From the NCBI GenBank assembly GCA_003480725.1, contig QUJQ01000007.1, forward strand, positions 45,315 to 109,314: DNA of 64,000 bases. Reading direction: 5' to 3'. Every line of letters starts with the position of its first letter. The stretch's first letter is position 1. Positions 59,454 through 64,000 of this stretch are shown here, piece after piece. Under the pieces are notes generated by a model. It saw only the letters and a program-made list of their open reading frames with translations, was not told the origin of the DNA and did no database searches. The position numbers and the translations under genes were made by a program. The stretch is from Clostridiaceae bacterium AM27-36LB (GTDB lineage: Bacteria > Bacillota > Clostridia > Lachnospirales > Lachnospiraceae).

Positions 59454-59893
59454 GCGTTGACCTCCTTTCTCGCCCGACAGGGCGCATGAGCAGGGTTTGG
59501 GGAAGGCACTCCCCAACAAGATTTACCAAAGGGGGCAAAACCGCAGATATGCGGATTTTGGCACCGTGGTAGAATCTTGCTCTAAAAAAATACCGCTTTC
59601 CTCGGCGGCTCTGGTTTGCGGATATACTGGCTTGCTCCACCAATATAGCGATTGCGGCGGCGTGTTCTGCCCGCTGTTCACCACTACAACGGTGAAAAGG
59701 GGTCGTTTTGGCAAACGCAGCGGAAATTTTTTTGTTTTCCCTGTCTGCTCCCTACAACAATCCGGCGGTGTGGTTTGCCAAAGATTTTTGAAAATGGGCG
59801 CAAAAAAAGCAGTAAACCTTTTCAAGATTTACTGCTTATCTGCCGCTGTGATGGGCGGCGGTATTAAATTGTCAGCCGTTTTTCAAATGGAAT
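59454..59893. other. Gap with hairpins (possible oriT) and a terminator
   Basis: No convincing gene. TTGGGGA/TCCCCAA (about 59498-59517) just upstream of mobC is a candidate oriT hairpin, by position only; a nick consensus was not recognised. TTCACC/GGTGAA near 59679-59696 is another hairpin. On the minus strand AGCAGTAAA/TTTACTGCT (59809-59836) with seven T is a clear terminator for the 59894 gene. Confidence 0.5.
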
Positions 59894-60319
59894 TTATCTG
59901 CAATCGCTTTCTTTCCGCTTTCCAATTCCTTTTCTGTAATCTTCCATAATCCTAACGCAATGATCTGCTATCTTTTGCATTCCGAGTTCTTCAAAAAAGG
60001 CAATTTGTATTTTCATCAGTTCTTCACAAACAGTCAACTTCTGCTCATCCATATTGCTAATAGCAAGCCATGGGAACGCTTTATATTTCTTAGTGTCCCC
60101 AATGAGAAAATTGTACCCTATCAACTCATTTTCACGGAAAACGAAATAGAATTGTGGGCCTGAACCTGGAACTGACTTTTCCATAATTTGCTGCATTGTT
60201 TTCACGCCGCCGTATGCCGGAAAAAAACCTATTCGCTCAAGAGCATTTAATATGTCAATCCTTTTATCTGTGGGTATGTCTCTATAATTGATAATCTGTT
60301 CCATTTGCTCTACCCTCAT
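59894..60319 (-). CDS. Unknown protein, possibly acetyltransferase-like
   Basis: A 141-residue protein (MRVEQMEQIINYRDIPTDKR, then FYFVFRENELIGYNFLIGDT). The strand pattern around FVFRENELIGYNFLIGD recalls the GNAT core, but no R/QxxGxG/A acetyl-CoA motif is visible, so the assignment is weak. It is more A+T-rich than its neighbours and ends at a terminator, which suggests passenger cargo of B2. Confidence 0.6.
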   Translation of the reverse strand: MRVEQMEQIINYRDIPTDKRIDILNALERIGFFPAYGGVKTMQQIMEKSVPGSGPQFYFVFRENELIGYNFLIGDTKKYKAFPWLAISNMDEQKLTVCEELMKIQIAFFEELGMQKIADHCVRIMEDYRKGIGKRKESDCR

Positions 60320-60361
60320 TGAAGTTTAATTTGTCAGGCTCTAATTATACAACTTTTCTGT

Positions 60362-60559
60362 TTAGCGGTCAAAGCGGAACTTCAACAGGCTTTCTATCAG
60401 TTGCCTGACGATATGCTCCTGCATATCCGTGTTAATCTGTCCGTCCATTTTCGCACAAGAGCGGATATATCCGGCATAATGAGATAGAACGGCGGCAACA
60501 GCTTCCGGGTCCCCCTCGCTTGCCTTAACGATTGTTTCATAGGGAAGTAGCTGGTTCAT
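60362..60559 (-). CDS. HTH_16-like small regulator (Tn916 Orf8-type)
   Basis: A 65-residue protein (MNQLLPYETIVKASEGDPEA, VAAVLSHYAGYIRSCAKMDG) of the short helix-turn-helix type encoded after sigma-like genes in Tn916-related elements. It overlaps the sigma-like gene upstream by 23 bases. It probably works with that protein in element regulation. Confidence 0.75.
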   Translation of the reverse strand: MNQLLPYETIVKASEGDPEAVAAVLSHYAGYIRSCAKMDGQINTDMQEHIVRQLIESLLKFRFDR

Positions 60560-60995
60560 AGGACAAGCCCTCCAACTCTGCCCGTAGCCGCCGTAAAATC
60601 ATCTGAATACGCCGCCCGGTTGTGTTGCCAGCCCGTCCATATCTCCTTCCAATCTCCCTATGCGTCAATCGTTGGAAGTAGTACAGGAAAATGATTTCCT
60701 GTTCCATCTGTGATAGTGCGGACAGCGCTGCGGCAAGCTCTGGACTTTCCAAAAGCACCATCTGACCACAGACGAAAAGCGGATAGCTGTTCATGGCAGC
60801 TTGCTCCGCAAAGTATTTATCTGTGGTGCTGAATGGATAGTGTTTTTCTTCTATCAGATATTCAAGCGAGATTTCCCGCTTGCGGCGGCTGCGTATGCTC
60901 CGGGCTGCGTCTATGGCAGCGTGGCGAATAACGGTCTTGCAAAAGGCATCGTGTGTATGCCGGATATGTTCTTGATACTTTTCGTGTTCGATCAT
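60537..60995 (-). CDS. Sigma-70-like regulator (Tn916 Orf7-type)
   Basis: A 152-residue protein starting MIEHEKYQEHIRHTHDAFCK at 60995 (AAAGGGGG upstream). The region ALSQMEQEIIFLYYFQRLTH, REIGRRYGRAGNTTGRRIQM is sigma region 4. Size and partner gene recall Orf7/Orf8 of Tn916-like elements, which regulate excision and transfer genes. No promoter target is evident. Confidence 0.8.
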   Translation of the reverse strand: MIEHEKYQEHIRHTHDAFCKTVIRHAAIDAARSIRSRRKREISLEYLIEEKHYPFSTTDKYFAEQAAMNSYPLFVCGQMVLLESPELAAALSALSQMEQEIIFLYYFQRLTHREIGRRYGRAGNTTGRRIQMILRRLRAELEGLSYEPATSL

Positions 60996-61084
60996 GGAAA
61001 ATCCCCCTTTCTGAATAATGGCAGAGGGCGGCAGCATCTTGTGCTGTCGCCCTCTTGATTACCGAACAGCAAAGACGGGCGGGG

Positions 61085-61130
61085 CTGTCAACGGCGGCGC
61101 ATTTGCGCCGTTCATCTTGACCGTTGACAG
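61085..61130. terminator. Inverted repeat after the anti-sigma gene
   Basis: CTGTCAACGG (61085-61094) and CCGTTGACAG (61121-61130) are a perfect 10-bp inverted repeat enclosing a second hairpin (GGCGCA/TGCGCC). It lies between the anti-sigma gene and the sigma-like gene. No long T-run follows, so termination is uncertain. Confidence 0.45.
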
Positions 61131-61153
61131 GCTCGGCTGGGTTTGCTATCTGC

Positions 61154-61858
61154 TCACGGCAATTCACTCTCGTTGATAGGAATTGCCTCAAGTTCCGTAT
61201 TCAAATTGTTCCAATAAGAGCCAATATCCGCACTTGTGAAATACTTAAAACCGCCTGCTGCTGACTTCAATTCGCCGTTTTTAACCCCATAGCAGGCGTA
61301 AATCAAATCGTAGCTTGTTCCATCTGAGAGGTTAAATCTAAAGCTGGTCACATCTGCTCCGGCAGTTTCCTCAGTCGTTTTGTCTTTTAGGGATAAGCCC
61401 TTGAACTTATCATACAGGGTCTTTATATCATTTTCAGCAACAACTACTTTCTTTTCTGCTGATGCAGGCACTCCGTCATAGTGGTACATTTCAACGTTTT
61501 CGACATCTTCAACCTCAAATGGGAAGTCGATTTTGACAGGCTCATAAGCAATGTTTATAGGTAACAGAAAGAGAGCTGTAAAAATTGCAATGATACAAAG
61601 AGCGATGGAAACGAGAACAGCAATCGTTATCTTTTTTCTGCCTCTCTGCTTTTCTTTTGCCTCATGGCGCATAATAACGCTTTCGCTTTCTTCGTGAAGA
61701 ACATCTTCGCTCGTGTGAGAAAGCAATTTCTGATAAATTGCGTTACAGTCAGCACAGGCGTTCAAATGCTCTTTTACCATCTCTGCGCTTGCTTCGCTGC
61801 AAGCACCGTCAACATACAGCGGAAGAATATCTCGAACAATATCGCATTGTTTACTCAT
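61154..61858 (-). CDS. Anti-sigma factor with zinc-finger (zf-HC2) and membrane helix
   Basis: A 234-residue protein starting MSKQCDIVRDILPLYVDGAC. The N-terminal HLNACADC motif is the zf-HC2 anti-sigma signature. One membrane helix follows (ITIAVLVSIALCIIAIFTAL), then an extracellular domain (VEDVENVEMYHYDGVPASAE...). It would hold the co-encoded ECF sigma factor at the membrane until an outside signal releases it. The start overlaps the sigma gene by 8 bases, fitting a stoichiometric pair. Confidence 0.88.
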   Translation of the reverse strand: MSKQCDIVRDILPLYVDGACSEASAEMVKEHLNACADCNAIYQKLLSHTSEDVLHEESESVIMRHEAKEKQRGRKKITIAVLVSIALCIIAIFTALFLLPINIAYEPVKIDFPFEVEDVENVEMYHYDGVPASAEKKVVVAENDIKTLYDKFKGLSLKDKTTEETAGADVTSFRFNLSDGTSYDLIYACYGVKNGELKSAAGGFKYFTSADIGSYWNNLNTELEAIPINESELP

Positions 61859-62336
61859 GCTTTTCATCCATCCTTTCTTGAATTTTTAGCTTTGCACGAT
61901 GATAAGTAACTCTCGCCCATGATTCTGTTTTTCCAAAAATTGCAGCGATTTGTGAAAAAGATAGTTCCCCGAATACGCGAAGCTGAAAGACTTCTTTGTA
62001 TGGTTCTTCCAAACGGTGAAGAACGAGGTGTATGCGGAACGCCATGTCAGAATCTGCAACTGAGTTCTCAACATTTTCATTTGATGGCAAGTCATTGATT
62101 TCACTCACATCAGCTACTCGCTGACGGCTTCGCATTTCATCATGGTAAAGGTTTTTTGCTATGGAGCAGAGCCATGTCAATTCATCTGACTTACCTTTGA
62201 ATTGTGATGTTGTAGAAACAGCCTTATAGAATGTGTTCTGCGTGATTTCCTCTGCTATCTCACGATTTTTGGCAAGAGAAATAGTATACGAGTATACCTG
62301 TAAATAGTAGGCTTTATAGAGCTTTTCATAGTCCAT
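61851..62336 (-). CDS. ECF-type sigma-70 factor
   Basis: A 161-residue sigma factor (MDYEKLYKAYYLQVYSYTIS). Region 2 contains NREIAEEITQNTFYKAVSTT and WLCSIAKNLYHDEMRSRQR; region 4 has LEEPYKEVFQLRVFGELSFS, QIAAIFGKTESWARVTYHRA. It is followed by its anti-sigma. Upstream lies a promoter matching the ECF consensus, so autoregulation is likely. ATG at 62336 follows GGAGGTGATG. Targets outside this operon cannot be seen in the window. Confidence 0.9.
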   Translation of the reverse strand: MDYEKLYKAYYLQVYSYTISLAKNREIAEEITQNTFYKAVSTTSQFKGKSDELTWLCSIAKNLYHDEMRSRQRVADVSEINDLPSNENVENSVADSDMAFRIHLVLHRLEEPYKEVFQLRVFGELSFSQIAAIFGKTESWARVTYHRAKLKIQERMDEKHE

Positions 62337-62369
62337 ACTTGTCATCACCTCCTTCAGCTTCATAGGTTA

Positions 62370-62395
62370 GACGGAGAAATCGGAATTTCGTTACA
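62370..62395 (-). promoter_or_regulatory. ECF-type autoregulated promoter
   Basis: On the minus strand TGTAAC (62395-62390) and CGTC (62373-62370) are 16 bp apart, the -35/-10 pattern of Bacillus-type ECF sigma factors. It lies 34 bp upstream of the sigma start codon. The remaining gap to 62624 shows no gene, only the right end of B2. Confidence 0.75.
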
Positions 62396-62608
62396 AAGAA
62401 GTTTGAAATTTTTATACCTTTACGCTACTCTTGCTTTGTGCGGACTATTGGTAGACGCGCATTAACGGCAAGTAAAGAGATTGCTGTGTCAGCTTGATAT
62501 GTTCAAATGCTAATTAAGTATAGCATACGGCTATGAATTTTTCTATTGCGTTCCCCTGACTTCGGAATAGTGGCAGGGCTGGCTATCCTTGTTTTGCTTT
62601 GTGCTTCT

Positions 62609-62749
62609 CTACCGTACATGAGCATTGGCGCCGGGGTTGTCGTTGCCGTAACCTTCCAGCAGGTTGATAACGCCCCAGATACCGAGACCGGCACCGAGCG
62701 CGATAACGAGGGTCTGAAGAACGGTGATTGCCTGTTCAAAAAATGCCAT
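62609..62749 (-). pseudogene. maff2: maff2, 5' fragment (codons 1-41) fused to the B2 end
   Basis: ATG at 62749 opens MAFFEQAITVLQTLVIALGA, GLGIWGVINLLEGYGNDNPG, A: the N-terminal membrane half of Maff2. After the AA core (62626-62625) the frame enters B2 and ends NAHVR-stop at 62609, giving a 46-residue truncated product. No strong Shine-Dalgarno is visible before this ATG. The rest of the gene is at 53476-53504 and 42630-42703. Confidence 0.88.
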
Positions 62750-62804
62750 ATAGTTTGTTAGCCGGAATCTGATTAAAAAATAGGTTTGTCATGTTTCATA
62801 GGCA

Positions 62805-62856
62805 TACAAAAGCCGGAACAATCTGCCGCCCGGTTTCCGGGGGCATGATTCCGGCT
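62805..62856 (-). terminator. Hairpin between VirD4 and maff2
   Basis: On the minus strand AGCCGGAA (62856-62849) and TTCCGGCT (62818-62811) form a stem around an inner hairpin (CCCCCGG/CCGGGCGG) and end in TTTTG. It may reduce read-through from virD4 into maff2. The rest of 62750-62968 shows no convincing gene. Confidence 0.55.
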
Positions 62857-62968
62857 GTCCTCCTTTTTCATTATTTTTTCTCGCGATTGTCCGCTTTGTA
62901 CGCCAATGGCCCATAGAGGGCAGGTGCGGCGAATAGATAAGATCACTCCCTTCTAAAGCGGAACGAAA

Positions 62969-64000
62969 TTAAGCGCCCTTTGTGTCTACTTCATATACAT
63001 CGCAGACCTCATTGGGCTTGAGTTTCAGCCTTGCGGACAGGAATGTTTCAATATCAAAAGCGTTCTTGTCATCCGCGTCGGCAGTGTACTTGAAATTGGG
63101 GTGCTTGGTGATGTCGTACTTATCCGAAAGGAAAGGACGCACACCGCGCAGCTGGAGGATACACTTGCCGCCATCCATAACAGCAAGCTCATCCTGGCTC
63201 ATCAGCTCTTTCCCCAATTTTTGATAGTTGAGTGAATGGGAGGTTTCCCTCCCACGGCTCTCTCCGGTGTTGTAGGTGTCTATGGTTTCCTTGCCCAGCA
63301 CGGCAGCCAGCTCTTTGAGGGTAGTCGGCTCTTTGCCGCCCAGGAAGATGGAAGTATCCATGTTTCCGATAATGGTATCTGCGTTATCCTTATAGATCGC
63401 CTTGAGCTGACTCTGCGCCTGCAACACCAGACAGGCAGAAATCTCACGGCTTCGGATGGTAGCAACCAGCTTTTCCAACTTGGGTATCTGGCCAATGTTG
63501 GCGCACTCATCAATGAGACAGCGCACATGGATCGGGAGCCTGCCGCCATACACATCGTCCGCTTTTTCGCAGAGCAGGTTAAACAGCTGGGTATAACACA
63601 TGGATATAAGGAAATTAAAGCTGTCATCAGTGTCACTCATGATGAGGAACAGGGCAGTTTTCCTGTCTCCCAGCGTATCCAGCTCCAGCTCATCATAAGC
63701 CGTGACCTCACGCAACTCTGCAATGTCGAACACGGCAAGGCGAGCGCCGCAGGAAATCAAAATCGACTTGGCTGTTTTTCCAGCGGCCAGCTTATATTTC
63801 TTATACTGGCGCACCGCAAAGTGGTTTGGCTTCTCGGCTTCCAGTGCATCAAACATCAGGTCTACGGGGTTTTTGAACTCCTCGTCATCCTCACGGACTT
63901 CCATGGCGTTGATGAACTCAATGAGGGTAGAGAAGTTCTGCTCCTCCACCGGAGCCTCATAATGGATATAGCCAATAAGCGCGCAGTACAACAAGGTTTC
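62969..64000 (-). CDS. VirD4/TraG coupling protein, N-terminus outside the window
   Basis: The last 343 residues of the T4SS coupling ATPase; the frame stays open to 64000, so the start lies outside. Visible: the Walker B region RCLIDECANIGQIPKLEKLV, then TIRSREISACLVLQAQSQLK and IIGNMDTSIFLGGKEPTTLK, all standard for VirD4/TraG. It brings relaxase-DNA complexes of the ICE, and possibly of the nested elements, to the channel. It heads the minus-strand transfer operon seen here. Confidence 0.92.
   Translation of the reverse strand, partial: ETLLYCALIGYIHYEAPVEEQNFSTLIEFINAMEVREDDEEFKNPVDLMFDALEAEKPNHFAVRQYKKYKLAAGKTAKSILISCGARLAVFDIAELREVTAYDELELDTLGDRKTALFLIMSDTDDSFNFLISMCYTQLFNLLCEKADDVYGGRLPIHVRCLIDECANIGQIPKLEKLVATIRSREISACLVLQAQSQLKAIYKDNADTIIGNMDTSIFLGGKEPTTLKELAAVLGKETIDTYNTGESRGRETSHSLNYQKLGKELMSQDELAVMDGGKCILQLRGVRPFLSDKYDITKHPNFKYTADADDKNAFDIETFLSARLKLKPNEVCDVYEVDTKGA

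Larger units (their letters stand above)
53503..62626. mobile_element. Element B2: Tn4451-like mobilizable element in maff2
   Basis: A 9.12-kb insertion with a TT core (53503-53504 and 62625-62626). Its two ends are imperfect inverted repeats: starting 2 bases from each core, CTGATGTGCGATAAAGAAG (left) and CTCATGTACGGTAGAGAAG (right) agree at 15 of 19 positions. Removing it joins GCC to AAG, restoring ...NPGA-KSQGMKQ in frame. Contents: serine recombinase, TnpW-like, DnaC-like, replisome organiser, VLP protein, relaxase, MobC, an unknown gene, Orf7/Orf8-like regulators and an ECF sigma/anti-sigma pair. Confidence 0.88.
1..64000. mobile_element. Tn1549-like ICE, internal part, with three nested elements
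   Basis: The minus-strand order VirD4, Maff2, VirB6-like, PrgI, VirB4, CD1108-type hydrolase, DUF4315, DUF4366, topoisomerase III, CHC2 primase, TTRAP, SNF2/methylase, DUF3849, MobC, CD1845, relaxase is the conserved core of Tn1549-like conjugative elements of Firmicutes. No ICE integrase or ICE att site is visible, so both ends lie outside the window. The core is interrupted by three serine-recombinase elements at 8324-20481, 42697-53482 and 53503-62626. The family assignment comes from recalled synteny and protein families, not from a search. Confidence 0.9.

Noticed and set aside
59523..59825. Minus-strand 100-codon frame upstream of mobC
   Set aside because: Overlaps hairpins in a non-coding gap and lacks a ribosome site; no plausible protein features.
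62750..62968. Possible short GTG-started frame between VirD4 and maff2
   Set aside because: About 58 codons with no separate Shine-Dalgarno; it crosses a strong hairpin and shows no recognisable domain.
1..64000. CRISPR arrays, tRNA or rRNA genes, IS transposases
   Set aside because: No regularly spaced repeats with unique spacers, no tRNA cloverleaf, no rRNA sequence and no DDE or tyrosine transposase were recognised anywhere in the window.

Overview
The window lies inside a large integrative conjugative element (ICE) of the Tn1549-like superfamily, typical of gut Clostridia (Lachnospiraceae or Oscillospiraceae). The evidence is the gene set: VirD4, Maff2, a VirB6/TrbL-like channel, PrgI, VirB4, a CD1108-type cell-wall hydrolase, DUF4315, DUF4366, topoisomerase III, a CHC2 primase, TTRAP, a giant SNF2/methylase protein, DUF3849, MobC, a CD1845-type membrane protein and a relaxase. 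All lie on the minus strand in one conserved order. Both ends run off the window: VirD4 is cut at 64000 and an unrecognised gene at 1. No chromosomal housekeeping gene is visible, so the host species cannot be named.

Three smaller mobilizable elements, each with its own large serine recombinase, relaxase and replication genes, sit inside ICE genes. Element A (about 8324-20481, 12.2 kb) splits the SNF2/methylase gene at a GA core. It carries tet(O/32/O)-like and tet(40)-like genes, a MobV relaxase with a pMV158-type oriT, a RepA-like ATPase and 9-bp iterons arranged around the oriT. Element B1 (about 42697-53482, 10.8 kb) and element B2 (about 53503-62626, 9.1 kb) are both inserted in the 72-codon maff2 gene, only 29 bp apart. 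B1 has a MobQ relaxase, VapE, a CHC2 primase and an RSF1010-like nic site. B2 has a MobP-type relaxase with MobC, a DnaC-like loader, a replisome organiser and an ECF sigma/anti-sigma pair. Deleting each element at the junctions given here restores both ICE genes in frame.

Layout: 1-8323 is the downstream end of the ICE (unknown gene, SLOG protein, XRE regulator, relaxase, AbiE toxin-antitoxin cargo with a zinc-ribbon gene, CD1845, MobC, DUF3849, SNF2 C-terminus). 8324-20481 is element A. 20482-42696 is the core ICE operon, from the SNF2 N-terminus back to VirB6, with three extra single genes (an MT-A70 methyltransferase and two unknowns). 42697-62626 is B1 plus B2. 62627-64000 holds the maff2 start and VirD4.

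Functionally, the ICE encodes the mating channel and coupling protein. The three inner elements encode only integration, replication and nicking functions, so they probably borrow the ICE channel. By splitting maff2 and the SNF2 gene they probably also affect ICE transfer until they excise. A second unusual point is a TnpV-family gene (27156-27512), with its own ribosome binding site, lying wholly inside the SNF2/methylase gene in another frame.
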